From Prorocentrum cordatum (lineage: Eukaryota; Sar; Dinophyceae; Prorocentrales; Prorocentraceae), in the NCBI GenBank assembly GCA_963575745.1, contig CAUYUJ010015296.1:46759-110758 (forward strand): 64,000 bases of DNA, given 5' to 3'. A program made the translations under genes and the position numbers. Of this stretch, positions 41,346 through 53,080 are shown in pieces. Each line of letters begins with the position of its first letter. Position 1 is the first letter of the stretch. The notes under the pieces are model-generated. The model was not told where the DNA came from. It saw only the letters and a program-made list of their open reading frames with translations, and ran no database searches.

Positions 41346-42026
41346 GCGGGGAGATGCTATCTATAGACGTTTGCCTACGATAGCGCAGGTGTTCCCACGT
41401 AGTGATCGTGGTGGGATGGCGTGCGTACCCATCCGCTGATTGGTGTGGCCCTGTTTTGGCCTGGCTAGAGCATCAGCGCGCGCGAAGCGCGCGCGTTATT
41501 CGAGTTATTTCTAAGGAAGCGGGATGAAGGAGGAGAGGGATAATGAGGACCGGGAGGTGCAAGAGAAGAAAGACAACGAGAAGTCGAAGGAAGAGGAAGA
41601 GGACAATAAGGATGAGGATGAGGAGGAGGAGGAGGAGGAGGAGGACAGGAGGACGAGGACAAGTGGAGGAGGAAGAGGATAAGAAGGACTGGAGCGAGGA
41701 AGAGGACGAGGAGGAGGAGAGGAGGAGGCGGAGGAGAAACAGTACATCTGGGCGTTTATCCCAGGTTTGGGCTCTCCTGGGGCCCGTGATGGGGCCCTGG
41801 GGGCACCACAGATTACCCTGGGGCGACACGAGAGAGGCCTGGGGAGGGGGTCGGGAGCCCTGGGGCCGCGAACCGAAGCATCACGCCGGCGGATGTCAGG
41901 GCTCGCGCGGGGGTCTGGACGCCAAGCCTGTGGCTGCCGCGCGGCCCCCGGCGGGGGCGCGGAGGCCCGCCTTCCCCCAAGGGATGCCGCCGCACCAGGT
42001 TTTTCTCGAGCGAGCTGCGCTTCTTC
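41346..42026. other. No recognisable gene; hairpin and GGA-rich patch
   Basis: AGCGCGCGCGAAGCGCGCGC at about 41,473 is a short hairpin. A purine-rich patch covers 41,550-41,735. The rest is unique GC-rich sequence ending at the array border. Confidence 0.45.
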
Positions 42027-42529
42027 TGCGTGCCCGTCGCTCCTGTCGCCACCACTGCTCACTGCTCGCCGCTCAGTTGAGCGGTCGCCTTTGGAGAGGC
42101 TCATGTGGTGCTGCCGCGGAGGCCCCAAAAAAGGTGGGGGTCCCGGAGGGAAGGGGGCTCCACCGTGGAGGCCTTCCTCGGTCTCCAGGCGTATACAGTG
42201 AAGACGTTGGAGTAAGGACCAGCTTGGGCCCTGGAGGGGCACCGATTTTCGGGCCGCTCCGGGACCAGAGAAGCCCTTCCGTTCCTTATTCAGCGTTCCT
42301 TCTGGTAGCGCGATGATTGTAGCCCGGGGCCTCCCCTGGGCCTGGACCTGCCAGAGGACGGTTCGGCTTCGAGAGGTTGGCCCTGGGGAAGGCGCAGGGG
42401 TCCAGCAGGGCTTCCTGCGCTCCGTGCCATGGCCGCCGCTGCGAGCCAATGCGGCAGTACGCCTCCTGAACCCGAAACAGCATTCTTGTCATTTTTGCCC
42501 GCGTGAGTCCCGAACAGTGAACTCTCGCA

Positions 42530-42785
42530 GTGGATGTGCAAGCTATGTGGCGCAGTCCATGCGGTGCACTGTATGTTGTGTGACCTATGTCGTGCAAGCT
42601 TTGTGGTGTAAGCTACGTGACACTAGTCCAATCCATGTGTTGCGAGTTGCTGGGTCCAAGCTACGTGGCGCAAGCTACGTGGTGCAAGTTGTGCGGTGGA
42701 AGCTATGTGGTGCAAGCAAATTGGTGCATTCCATGTGGTGCAGTCAATGTGGTGTGAGCTTACGTGGCATAAGCAACGTGGGCCC
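42530..42785. repeat. GTGGTGCAAGCTACGT reiteration (also in the other three units)
   Basis: Loose tandem of about 15-20-bp words (GTGGTGCAAGCT, ACGTGGCGCAAGCT, GGTGGAAGCTATGTGGTGCA). Repeated at about 45,360-45,625, 48,610-48,875 and 52,200-52,455. Weaker relatives lie outside the array at 55,005-55,095 and 57,090-57,145. Confidence 0.7.
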
Positions 42786-42873
42786 CCTCGAACGCCCAAG
42801 TTCGGGCCCGCGCACGAGCGAGTGCGAGTGCGGCGGGGGCGCGGAGGGAGGGAGAGGGAAAGAGAGGGGATAG

Positions 42874-43089
42874 AGGCCTCCCAAGAGGGGTCCGAGTAGA
42901 TGAGGTCGACGGGCTGCTCCGCATCGACGATGCAACGACGATGCGGCTCGATGTGGAGCCAGAGTTCTCCACGCCGATGGCGCTGATGCATCGCCCACGT
43001 CGCCGGTACATCGCCGATGCATCTGCGATGCATTGGCGATGCTGCACGATCCTCCGACCCCACCTACTCGGACCCCATCTAGGAGGCCT
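42874..43089. mobile_element. GATGCATC fold-back element in unit 1 (216 bp)
   Basis: AGGCCTCCCAAGAGGGGTCC on the left and GGACCCCATCTAGGAGGCCT on the right. The inner arms are partly degraded compared with members A and B (12 bp shorter), but the GATGCATC interior is clear. Confidence 0.75.
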
Positions 43090-43202
43090 CATGCGGTGGA
43101 GGGACCCCTGTCTCCAGGCGCCGGGCAAGCATCTGGGCGGAGGTCTTTCGTCATTTTGCGGTCTTCTGGGGTCTGGTGTCGGGCACGGGGGCCATAAAAA
43201 AA

Positions 43203-43380
43203 AGTAAGCAGCGCCCACGGGGTGCAGAACCCGGTCTCCGGGAAGGGGTCCCGAGCCCGCGCATGTAACAGACCACACGACGGCGGCGGCTGGGTGTAAG
43301 GAGCGCCCACGGGGTGAAGAACCTGGTCCCCGGGAAGGGGTCCCGAGCCCGCGAATTGAACAAACCACGACGTCGGCGTT
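43203..43380. repeat. 94-bp tandem duplication unique to unit 1
   Basis: GTAAGCAGCGCCCACGGGGT and GAAGGGGTCCCGAGCCCGCG recur 94 bp later as GTAAGGAGCGCCCACGGGGT. Units 2-4 have a single copy (except for the separate duplication in unit 3). Confidence 0.75.
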
Positions 43381-43521
43381 CCGGTGAGCTGGAGAGCGGG
43401 AGATGGGGAGATTGGAGGAGAGGCGGGCGGATGGGATGGATGGGGAAAGGGGCTTCGGAGTGGAGAGCGGAGCGGAGCGGCCACGAGGCGAGAGCCGACG
43501 GGAGGGGAGGGGAGGGCACGG

Positions 43522-43672
43522 GGAGGAGGAGGAGGAGGAGGAGGAGGAGGAGGAGGAGGAGGAGGAGGAGGAGAAGGATGATAATGAATTGGATGAGCGG
43601 GAGTGGAGGGGGGAGGAGGAGGAGGAGGAGGAGGAGGAGGAGGAGGAGGAGGAGGAGGAGGAGGAGGACGAC
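43522..43672. repeat. (GGA)n tract, unit 1
   Basis: Two GGA runs separated by GATGATAATGAATTGGATGA. The shortest of the four unit tracts. Confidence 0.95.
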
Positions 43673-44240
43673 GACGGCAGCAACAATGACGAAGACAACG
43701 AGAAGAGTGAGAAGGAGAAGCAGGAGGAGATGCAGCAGAAGGGCGAAAGGAATGGGGTCTCCACGAGGAGAAGGAAGATGCTGATGAGGCGGAGGAACTG
43801 GGAAGAGGAGCAGGGGTGGGATTCGGGGCGCACATAATCGGGGTCATCGCTAACGGGAGTCAGCCAATCCCATCTGATCCCCTCTGGCTGACCTGGACCC
43901 CCCCCTCCGCTGACAAAGGGGTTTGGGAGCTACCATGTCGCCTGCTTGGATTCCCGTTACGGCCATGGCTGACTTGGGATAGCGCTGATTTGGGTCAGTG
44001 CGTCTCCGAGGTATGGGGAGGATGATGAGGGCTTCAAGACTCGAAGTACGCAGAGGTTCGAAATTGCGTTTCGATGGAAGTCTGATGTGAACAGTGGGTT
44101 ATTCAACTCTCCGTGCGCACGCTGTAGAATCCAACTCATGGAATGCAATATATACACTGTGCAGTCTACTGTATTGGCCCAGGACGCCCCGAGCGGCTCC
44201 AGCCTCCGAAGCGACAGACTCGAGCAGCACCTCCCGCATC

Positions 44241-44807
44241 ATGGCTCGCTTCGCGGCGGCGTTGGCCCTCGTGATGCTGGGGGCGGCGGCGGCCGAGAGC
44301 GCGTGCCCGGACGGCGTGTGCCCGGTGGAGGGCGAGGAGGCCTCCGCGCTGCTGCAGAGCGCAGCCGCGGCCAGGGTGAGCGAGCACAGGGCCAACACGA
44401 CGCAGGCGCTGGGGTGCACGACCACGCCCGCGGCCACCTGCGGGAACCCAGACAAACTCTGCTTCCTGGACACGGAGGGCTGCTCGCCCTCCGGCGCCGG
44501 GGTCTGCTGCAAGGCCGCGGGGGGGCCCCCCGCCCCGCCGCAGTGCCGCTTCTGCGGCGTCGGCGGGGGGTGCCCCGAGTGCCCCACGACGACAACCACG
44601 ACCACGACCACGACGATGGGGCTCGGGTGCACGACCACGCCGGCGGCCACCTGCGGGAACCCGGACAAACTCTGCTTCTTGGACACGGAGGGCTGCTCGC
44701 CCTCCGGCGCCGGGGTCTGCTGCATGGCCGCGGGGGGGCCCCCGGCCCCGCCGCAGTGCCGCTTCTGCGGCGTCGGCGGGGGGTGCCCCGAGTGCCCCCC
44801 CCGCTGA
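44241..44807 (+). CDS. Secreted two-domain cysteine-rich protein, copy 1 (188 aa)
   Basis: The ATG at 44,241 is chosen because it begins a textbook signal peptide (MARFAAALALVMLGAAAAES, cleavage likely near residue 19-20); the frame is open farther upstream but without that character. After SACPDGVCPVEGEEASALLQ and a short helical stretch come two domains of about 55 residues (about 57-112 and 125-185). Each has ten cysteines in the pattern GC-TC-LC-GC-VCC-QC-FC-GC-EC and shares CFLDTEGCSPSGAGVCC. Ten threonines join them. No intron is apparent. The family and role are unknown to me; an extracellular or cell-surface protein with an O-glycosylated linker is the inference. Copy 1 alone has DKLC instead of DILC in both domains and VCCMAAGG in domain 2. 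Confidence 0.85.
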   Translation: MARFAAALALVMLGAAAAESACPDGVCPVEGEEASALLQSAAAARVSEHRANTTQALGCTTTPAATCGNPDKLCFLDTEGCSPSGAGVCCKAAGGPPAPPQCRFCGVGGGCPECPTTTTTTTTTTMGLGCTTTPAATCGNPDKLCFLDTEGCSPSGAGVCCMAAGGPPAPPQCRFCGVGGGCPECPPR

Positions 44808-45709
44808 GCATGCGTCGCCCGCGCGCTCGGCGTCTGTGAAGGGTAGAGAGGCCCGCAAGTGGCCGCTCTCGGATCATGAATACATAATATAAACTAATTC
44901 CTTTTCCGCCGAACGTGGGGGCATGCCAGGCGCTCAGGTGCCCAGTGTGCCCTTCACACGACTCTTCCTCGGAATAGCCTGAGGAGGAATTCGATTCGGC
45001 ACCGGCGAGCGACTTCCCAACCCTGCCGGTGCGCCCTTGCTTGCGACCTGTCGCTTGATTGGGCTCTGGAGGGGCACCGATTTTCGGGCCGCCCAGGGGC
45101 CAGAGAAGCCCTTCCGTTCCTTATTCAGCATTCCTTCTGATAGCGCGATGACTGTAGCCCGGGGCCCTCCCCTGGGCCCGGACCCGCCAGAGGACGGCTC
45201 GGCTTCGGGAGGTTGGCCCTGGGGAAGGCGCAGGGGTCCAGCAGGGCCCACTGCGCTCCGTGCCAAGGCCGCCGCTGCGAGCCAAGGCGGCAGTGCGCCT
45301 CCTGAGCCCGAAACAGCACTCTTGCCATTCTTGCCCGCGTGAGTCCGGAACAGTGAACTCTTGCAGTGTATGTGCAAGCTGTGTGGTGCAGTCCATGCGG
45401 TGCACTGTATGTGGTGTGACCTATATCGTGCAAGCTTTGTGGTGTAAGCTACGTGACAGTAGTCCAATCCATGTGTTGCGAGCTACCGGGCCCAAGTTAC
45501 GTGGCGCAAGCTACGTGGTGCAAGTTATGCGGTGGAAGCTATGTGGTACAAGCAAATTGGTGCATTCCATGTGGTGCAATCAATGTGGTGTGAGCTTACG
45601 TGGTATAAGCAACGTGGGCCCCGTCGAACGCCCAAGTTCGGGCTCGCGCACGAGCGAGTGCGAGTGCGGCGGGGGTGCAGAGGGATGGAGAGGGAAGGAG
45701 AGGTGATAG

Positions 45710-45925
45710 AGGCCTCCCAAGTGGGGTCCGAGTAGATGAGGTTCACGGGCCGCTCCGCATCGACGATGCAACGACGAGGCGGCTCGATGTGGAGCCAGAG
45801 TTCTTCACGCCGATGGCGCTGATGCATCGCCCACGTCGCCGATACATCGCCGATGCATCTGCGATGCATTGGCAATGCTGTGCGATCCTCCGACCCCATC
45901 TACTCGGACCCCATCTAGGAGGCCT
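45710..45925. mobile_element. GATGCATC fold-back element in unit 2
   Basis: 216 bp, collinear with the unit 1 copy, with AGGCCT at each end. It was amplified as part of the unit rather than by independent insertion. Confidence 0.75.
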
Positions 45926-46245
45926 CATGCGGTGGAGGGACCCCTGTCTCCAGGCGCCGTGCAAACATCTTGGCGGAGGTCTTTCGTCATTTCGCCGCCT
46001 TTTGGGGGCTGGTGTCGGACACGGTGACCATCAAAGTAAGGAGCGCCCACGGGGTGAAGAACCTGGTCCCCGGCAAGGGGTCCCGAGCCCGCGAATTGAA
46101 CAAACCACGACGTCGGCGTTCCGGTGAGCTGGAGAGCGGGAGATGGGGAGATTGGAGGAAAGGCGGGCGGATGGGTTTTGGACTGGAGAGCGGAGCAGAG
46201 CGGCCACGAGGCGAGAGCCGACGGGAGGGCAGGGGAGGGCACGGG

Positions 46246-46611
46246 GAGGAGGAAAGGAGGAGGAGGAGGAGGAGGAGGAGGAGGAGGAGGAGGAGGAGGA
46301 GGAGGAGGAGGAGGGGGAGGAGGAGGAGGAGGAGAGGAGAGGAGGAGAGGGGAGAATAATGAGGAGAGAGAGGAGGAGGAGAAGGAGGAGGGAGAAGGAG
46401 GAGGAGGAGGAGGAGAAAGAGAAGTGGGAGAAGGAGGAGGAGGAGAAGAATGAGGAGGAGGAGGAGGAGGAGGAGGCGGAGGAGGAGGAGGAGGAGAAGA
46501 AGAATGAGGTGGAGGAGGAGGAGGGAAGAAAGGGGGATAATGAATTGGATGAGCGGGAGTGGAGGAGGAGGAGGAGGAGGAGGAGGAGGAGGAGGAGGAG
46601 GAGGAGGAGAA
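46246..46611. repeat. (GGA)n tract, unit 2
   Basis: Interrupted GGA repeats (AATAATGAGGAGA, AAGAATGAGG, AATGAATTGGATGAGCGGGA), over 350 bp, more than twice the unit 1 tract. Confidence 0.95.
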
Positions 46612-47192
46612 CGACGACGATGTCAGCAGCAATGACGACGAAGACAACGAGAAGAGTGGGAAGGAGAAGCAGGAAGAGATGGAGCAGGAGGGCGAAAGGA
46701 AGGGGGGCTCCACGAGGAGAAGGAAGATGCTGATGAGGAGGCGCAGGAACTGGGAAGAGGAGCAGGGGTGGGATTCGGGGCGCACATAATCGGGGTCATC
46801 GCTAACGGGAGTCAGCCAATCCCATCTGATCCCCTCTGGCTGACCTGGACCCCCCCCCTCCGCTGACAAGGGGTTTGGGAGCTACCATGTCGCCTGCTTG
46901 GATTCCCGTTACGGCCATGGCTGACTTGGGATAGCGCTGATTTGGGTCAGTGCGTCTCCGAGGTATGGGGAGGATGATGAGGGCTTCAAGACTCGAAGTA
47001 CGCAGAGGTTCGAAATTGCGTTTCGATGGAAGTCTGATGTGAACAGTGGGTTATTCAACTCTCGGTGCGCACGCTGTAGAATCCAACTCATGGAATGCAA
47101 TCTATACACTGTGCAGTCTACTGTATTGGCCCAGGACGCACCGAGCGGCTCCAGCCTCCGAAGCGACAGACTCGAGCAGCACCTCCCGCATC

Positions 47193-47534
47193 ATGGCTCG
47201 CTTCGCGGCGGCGTTGGCCCTCGTGATGCTGGGGGCGGCGGCGGCCGAGAGCGCGTGCCCGGACGGCGTGTGCCCGGCGGAGGGCGAGGAGGCCTCCGCG
47301 CTGCTGCAGAGCGCAGCCGCGGCCAGGGTGAGCGAGCACAGGGCCAACACGACGCAGGCGCTGGGGTGCACGACCACGCCCGCGGCCACCTGCGGGAACC
47401 CGGACATCCTCTGCTTCCTGGACACGGAGGGCTGCTCGCCCTCCGGCGCCGGGGTCTGCTGCAAGGCCGCGGGGGGGCCCCCCGCCCCGCCGCAGTGCCG
47501 CTTCTGCGGCGTCGGCGGGGGTGCCCCGAGTGAC

Positions 47535-47622
<88 letters not shown>

Positions 47623-47900
47623 GATGGGGCTCGGGTGCACGACCACGCCGGCGGCCACCTGCGGGAACCCGGACATCCTCTGCTTCTTGGACACGGAGGG
47701 CTGCTCGCCCTCCGGCGCCGGGGTCTGCTGCAAGGCCGCGGGGGGGCCCCCGGCCTCGCCGCAGTGCCGCTTCTGCGGCGTCGGCGGGGGGTGCCCCGAG
47801 TGCCCCCCCCGCTGAGCATGCGTCGCCCGCGCGCTCGGCGTCTGTGAAGGGTAGAGAGGCCCGCAAGTGGCCGCTCTCGGATCATGAATACATGATATAA
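47193..47900 (+). pseudogene. Secreted cysteine-rich protein, copy 2, frameshifted before the linker
   Basis: Same signal peptide and first domain as the other copies. At about 47,516-47,521 the G-run has five Gs and is followed directly by TGCC, where copies 1 and 3 have six Gs. The next bases (GAGTGACCGACCACG) also differ from GAGTGCCCCACGACG. The frame shifts, the linker becomes Arg-Pro repeats, and the second domain is read out of frame to a stop at 47,900. Domain 2 itself is intact in another frame (about 47,624-47,815). Either a recent pseudogene, a divergent product, or an assembly error in a homopolymer. Confidence 0.8.
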
Positions 47901-48964
47901 CAAATCCCTTTTCCGCCGAACGTGGGGGCATGCCAGGCGCTCAGGTGCCCAGTGTGCCCTTCACACGACTCTTCCTCGGAATAGCCTGAGGAGGAATTCG
48001 ATTCGGCACCAGCGAGCGACTTCCCAACCCTGCCGGTGCGCCCTTGCTTGCGACCTGTCGCTTGATTGGGGCGCGAGTCAGAGACCCTGCAGCCGGCCGA
48101 GTCAGAAAAAAAACTGTGTGCCCGTCGCTCCTGTCGCCATCACTGCTCGCTGCTCGCTGCTCAGTCGAGCGGTCGCCTTTGGAGAGGCTCATGTGGCGTT
48201 GCCGCGGAGGCCCAAAAAAGTGGGGGGTCCTGGAGGGAAGGGGGTTCCACCGTGGAGGCCTTTCCCGGTCTCCGGGCGTATACAGTGAAGACGTTGGAGT
48301 AAGGACCAGCTTGGGCTCTAGAGGGGCACCGATTTTCGGGCCGCCCAGGGGCCAGAGAAGTCTTTCCGTTCCTTATTCAGCGTTGCTTCTGGTAGCGCGA
48401 TGACTGTAGCCCGGGGCCCTCCCCTGGGCCCGGACCCGCCAGAGGACGGCTCGGCTTCGGGAGGTTGGCCCTGGGGAAGGCGCAGGGGTCCAGCAGGGCC
48501 CCCTGCGCTCCGTGCCAAGGCCGCCGCTGCGAGCCAAGGCGGCAGTGCGCCTCCTGAGCCCGAAACAGCACTCATGTCATTCTTGCCCGCGAGAGTCCGG
48601 AACAGTGAACTCTTGCAGTGTATGTGCAAGCTGTGTGGTGCAGTCCATGCCGTGAGCTGTATGTGGTGTGACCTATATCGTGCAAGCTTTGTGGTGTAAG
48701 CTACGTGGCAGTAGTCCAATCCATGTGTTGCGAGCTACCGGGCCCAAGTAGCTACGTGGCGCAAGCTACGTGGTGCAGGTTATGCGGTGGAAGCTATATG
48801 GTACATGCAAATTGGTGCATTCCATGTGGTGCAATCAATCTGGTGTGAGCTTACGTGGTATAAGCAACGTGGGCCCCGTCGAACGCCCAAGTTCGGGCTC
48901 GCGCACGAGCGAGTGCGAGTGCGGCGGGGGCGCAGAGGGATGGAGAGGGAAGGAGAGGTGATAG

Positions 48965-49180
48965 AGGCCTCCCAAGTGGGGTCCGAGTAGATGAGGTCGA
49001 CGGACCGCTCCGCATCGACGATGTAACGACGAGGCGGCTCGATGTGGAGCCAGAGTTCTTCACGCCGATGGCGCTGATGCATCGCCCACGTCGCCGATAC
49101 ATCGCCGATGCATCTGCGATGCATTGGCAATGCTGTGCGATCCTCCGACCCCATCTACTCGGACCCCATCTAGGAGGCCT
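48965..49180. mobile_element. GATGCATC fold-back element in unit 3
   Basis: 216-bp copy with AGGCCT ends. A second, left-truncated copy (49,403-49,538) lies in the duplicated block that follows. Confidence 0.75.
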
Positions 49181-49760
49181 CATGCGGTGGAGGGACCCCT
49201 GTCTCCAGGCGCCGTGCAAACATCTTGGCGGAGGTCTTTCGTCATTTCGCAGCCTTTTGGGGGCTGGTGTCGGACACGGTGACTATCAAAGTAAGGAGCG
49301 CCCACGGGGTGAAGAACTTGGTCCCCGGCAAGGGGTCCCGAGCCCGCGAATTGAACAAACCACGACGTCGGCGTTCCGGTGAGCTGGAGAGCTCGGATGG
49401 ACTGGAGCCAGAGTTCTTCACGCCGATGGCGCTGATGCATCGCCCACGTCGCCGATACATCGCCGATGCATCTGCGATGCATTGGCAATGCTGTGCGATC
49501 CTCCGACCCCATCTACTCGGACCCCATCTAGGAGGCCTCATGCGGTGGAGGGACCCCTGTCTCCAGGCGCCGTGCAAACATCTTGGCGGAGGTCTTTCGT
49601 CATTTCGCAGCCTTTTGGGGGCTGGTGTCGGACACGGTGACTATCAAAGTAAGGAGCGCCCACGGGGTGAAGAACTTGGTCCCCGGCAAGGGGTCCCGAG
49701 CCCGCGAATTGAACAAACCACGACGTCGGCGTTCCGGTGAGCTGGAGAGCGGGAGATGGG
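49045..49760 (+). repeat. 358-bp direct duplication inside unit 3
   Basis: TGGAGCCAGAGTTCTTCACG begins at 49,045 and again at 49,403. The two blocks appear identical through GTTCCGGTGAGCTGGAGAGC. At the junction GAGAGCTCGGATGGACTGGA replaces the usual sequence. This duplication accounts for most of the extra length of unit 3. Confidence 0.85.
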
Positions 49761-49858
49761 GAGATTGGAGGAAAGGCGGGCGGATGGGTTTTGGACTGGA
49801 GAGCGGAGCAGAGCGGCCACGAGGCGAGAGCCGACGGGAGGGCAGGGGAGGGCACGGG

Positions 49859-50191
49859 GAGGAGGAAAGGAGGAGGAGGAGGAGGAGGAGGAGGAGGAGG
49901 AGGAGGAGGAGGAGGAGGAGGAGGAGGGAGGAGGAGGAGGAGGAGGAGGAGGAGGAGGAGGAGGAGGAGGAGGAGGAGAGGAGGAGGAGGAGGAGGAGGA
50001 GGAGGAGAATAATGAGGAGAGGAGGAGGAGAAGGAGGAGGAGGAGAAGGAGGAGGAGGAGAAAGAGAAGGGGGAGAATTAGGAGGAGGAGAGGAGGAGGA
50101 GGAGGAGGAGGAGGAGGGAAGAAAGGAGGATAATGAATTGGATGAGCGGGAGTGGAGGAGGAGGAGGAGGAGGAGGAGGAGGAGGAGGAGA
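49859..50191. repeat. (GGA)n tract, unit 3
   Basis: Interrupted GGA repeats of over 330 bp, ending at AACGACGACGATG as in the other units. Confidence 0.95.
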
Positions 50192-50771
50192 ACGACGACG
50201 ATGTCAGCAACAATGACGACGAAGACAACGAGAAGAGTGGGAAGGAGAAGCAGCAAGAGATGGAGCAGGAGGGCGAAAGGAATAGGGGCTCCACGAGGAG
50301 AAGGAAGATGCTGATGAGGAGGCGCAGGAACTGAGAAGAGGAGCAGGGGTGGGTTTCGGGGCGCACATAATCGGGGTCATCGCTAACGGGAGTCAGCCAA
50401 TCCCATCTGATCCCCTCTGGCTGACCTGGACCCCCCCCTCCGCTGACAAGGGTGTTTGGAAGCTACCATGTCGCCTGCTTGGATTCCCGTTACGGCCATG
50501 GCTGACTTGGGATAGCGCTGATTTGGGTCAGTGCGTCTCCGAGGTATGGGGAGGATGATGAGGGCTTCAAGACTCGAAGTACGCAGAGGTTCGAAATTGC
50601 GTTTCGATGGAAGTCTGATGTGAACAGTGGGTTATTCAACTCTCGGTGCGCACGCTGTAGAATCCAACTCATGGAATGCAATATATACTGTGCAGTCTAC
50701 TGTATTGGCCCAGGACGCACCGAGCGGCTCCAGCCTCCGAAGCGACAGACTCGAGCAGCACCTCCCGCATC

Positions 50772-51122
50772 ATGGCTCGCTTCGCGGCGGCGTTGGCCCT
50801 CGTGATGCTGGGGGCGGCGGCGGCCGAGAGCGCGTGCCCGGACGGCGTGTGCCCGGCGGAGGGCGAGGAGGCCTCCGCGCTGCTGCAGAGCGCAGCCGCG
50901 GCCAGGGTGAGCGAGCACAGGGCCAACACGACGCAGGCGCTGGGGTGCACGACCACGCCCGCGGCCACCTGCGGGAACCCGGACATCCTCTGCTTCCTGG
51001 ACACGGAGGGCTGCTCGCCCTCCGGCGCCGGGGTCTGCTGCAAGGCCGCGGGGGGGCCCCCCGCCCCGCCGCAGTGCCGCTTCTGCGGCGTCGGCGGGGG
51101 GTGCCCCGAGTGCCCCACGACG

Positions 51123-51211
<89 letters not shown>

Positions 51212-51404
51212 GATGGGGCTCGGGTGCACGACCACGCCGGCGGCCACCTGCGGGAACCCGGACATCCTCTGCTTCTTGGACACGGAGGGCTGCTCGCCCT
51301 CCGGCGCCGGGGTCTGCTGCAAGGCCGCGGGGGGGCCCCCGGCCTCGCCGCAGTGCCGCTTCTGCGGCGTCGGCGGGGGGTGCCCCGAGTGCCCCCCCCG
51401 CTGA
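50772..51404 (+). CDS. Secreted two-domain cysteine-rich protein, copy 3 (210 aa)
   Basis: Same start context (CCCGCATCATGG) and signal peptide as copy 1. The two ten-cysteine domains carry CGNPDILCFLDTEGC. Domain 1 has PPAPPQCRFC and domain 2 PPASPQCRFC, a difference kept in all later copies. The linker is 32 threonines, encoded mostly by alternating ACG and ACC, the longest intact linker here. The C-terminus is CPECPPR. The unusual TATATAC word about 85 bp upstream of the ATG is kept in copies 1, 3 and 4, but no promoter role is shown. Confidence 0.9.
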
Positions 51405-52546
51405 GCATGCGTCGCCCGCGCGCTCGGCGTCTGTGAAGGGTAGAGAGGCCCGCAAGTGGCCGCTCTCGGATCATGAATACATGATATAACTAATCCCTTT
51501 TCCGCCGAACGTGGGGGCATGCCAGGCGCTCAGGTGCCCAGTGTGCCCTTCACACGACTCTTCCTCGGAATAGCCTGAGGAGGAATTCGATTCGGCACCA
51601 GCGAGCGACTTCCCAACCCTGCCAGTGCGCCCTTGCTTGCGACCTGTCGCTTGATTGGGGCGCGAGTCAGAGACCCTGCAGCCGGCCGAGTCAGAAAAAA
51701 AACTGTGTGCCCGTCGCTCCTGTCGCCATCACTGCTCGCTGCTCGCTGCTCAGTCGAGCGGTCGCCTTTGGAGAGGCTCATGTGGCGTTGCCGCGGAGGC
51801 CCAAAAAAGTGGGGGGTCCTGGAGGGAAGGGGGTTCCACCGTGGAGGCCTTTCCCGGTCTCCGGGCGTATACAGTGAAGACGTTGGAGTAAGGATCAGCT
51901 TGGGCTCTAGAGGGGCACCGATTTTCGGGCCGCCCAGGGGCCAGAGAAGCCCTTCCGTTCCTTATTCAGCGTTGCTTCTGGTAGCGCGATGACTGTAGCC
52001 GGGGGCCCTCCCCTGGGCCCGGACCCGCCAGAGGACGGCTCGGCTTCGGGAGGTTGGCCCTTGGGAAGGCGCAGGGGTCCAGCAGGGCCCCCTGCGCTCC
52101 GTGCCAAGGCCGCCGCTGCGAGCCAAGGCGGCAGTTCGCCTCCTGAGCCCGAAACAGCACTCTTGTCATTCTTGCCCGCGTGAGTCCGGAACAGTGAACT
52201 CTTGCAGTGTATGTGCAAGCTGTGTGGTGCAGTCCATGCGGTGAGCTGTATGTGGTGTGACCTATATCGTGCAAGCTTTGTGGTGTAAGCTACGTGGCAG
52301 TAGTCCAATCCATGTGTTGCGAGCTACCGGGCCCAAGTAGCTACGTGGCGCAAGCTACGTGGTGCAAGTTATGCGGTGGAAGCTATATGGTACATGCAAA
52401 TTGGTGCATTCCACCCTGTGCAATCAATCTGGTGTGAGCTTACGCGGTATGTGGGCCCCGTCGAACGCCCAAGTTCGGGCTCGCGCACGAGCGAGTGCGA
52501 GTGCGGCGGGGGCGCAGAGGGATGGAGAGGGAAGGAGAGGCGATAG

Positions 52547-52762
52547 AGGCCTCCCAAGTGGGGTCCGAGTAGATGAGGTCGACGGACCGCTCCGCATCGA
52601 CGATGCAACGACGAGGCGGCTCGATGTGGAGCCAGAGTTCTTCACGCCGATGGCGCTGATGCATCGCCCACGTCGCCGATACATCGCCGATGCATCTGCG
52701 ATGCATTGGCAATGCTGTGCGATCCTCCGACCCCATCTACTCGGACCCCATCTAGGAGGCCT
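52547..52762. mobile_element. GATGCATC fold-back element in unit 4
   Basis: 216 bp with AGGCCT ends, nearly identical to the unit 3 copy. Confidence 0.75.
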
Positions 52763-53080
52763 CATGCGGTGGAGGGACCCCTGTCTCCAGGCGCCGTGCA
52801 AACATCTTGGCGGAGGTCTTTCGTCATTTCGCCGCCTTTTGGGGGCTGGTGTCGGACACGGTGACCATCAAAGTAAGGAGCGCCCACGGGGTGAAGAACC
52901 TGGTCCCCGGCAAGGGGTCCCGAGCCCGCGAATTGAACAAACCACGACGTCGGCGTTCCGGTGAGCTGGAGAGCGGGAGATGGGGAGATTGAAGGAAAGG
53001 CGGGCGGATGGGTTTTGGACTGGAGAGCGGAGCAGAGCGGCCACGAGGCGAGAGCCGACGGGAGGGCAGAGGAGGGCACG

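Noticed and set aside
42946-43060. Dense ATCGCCGATGCATC words as a possible operator array
   Set aside because: They lie inside inverted ends and occur as a dispersed fold-back family, so a mobile element explains them better than a regulatory site.
44087-44858. Other open frames overlapping the cysteine-rich genes on both strands
   Set aside because: High-GC codon use leaves alternate frames open. Only the chosen frame gives a signal peptide, ordered cysteines and a clean stop in copies 1, 3 and 4.
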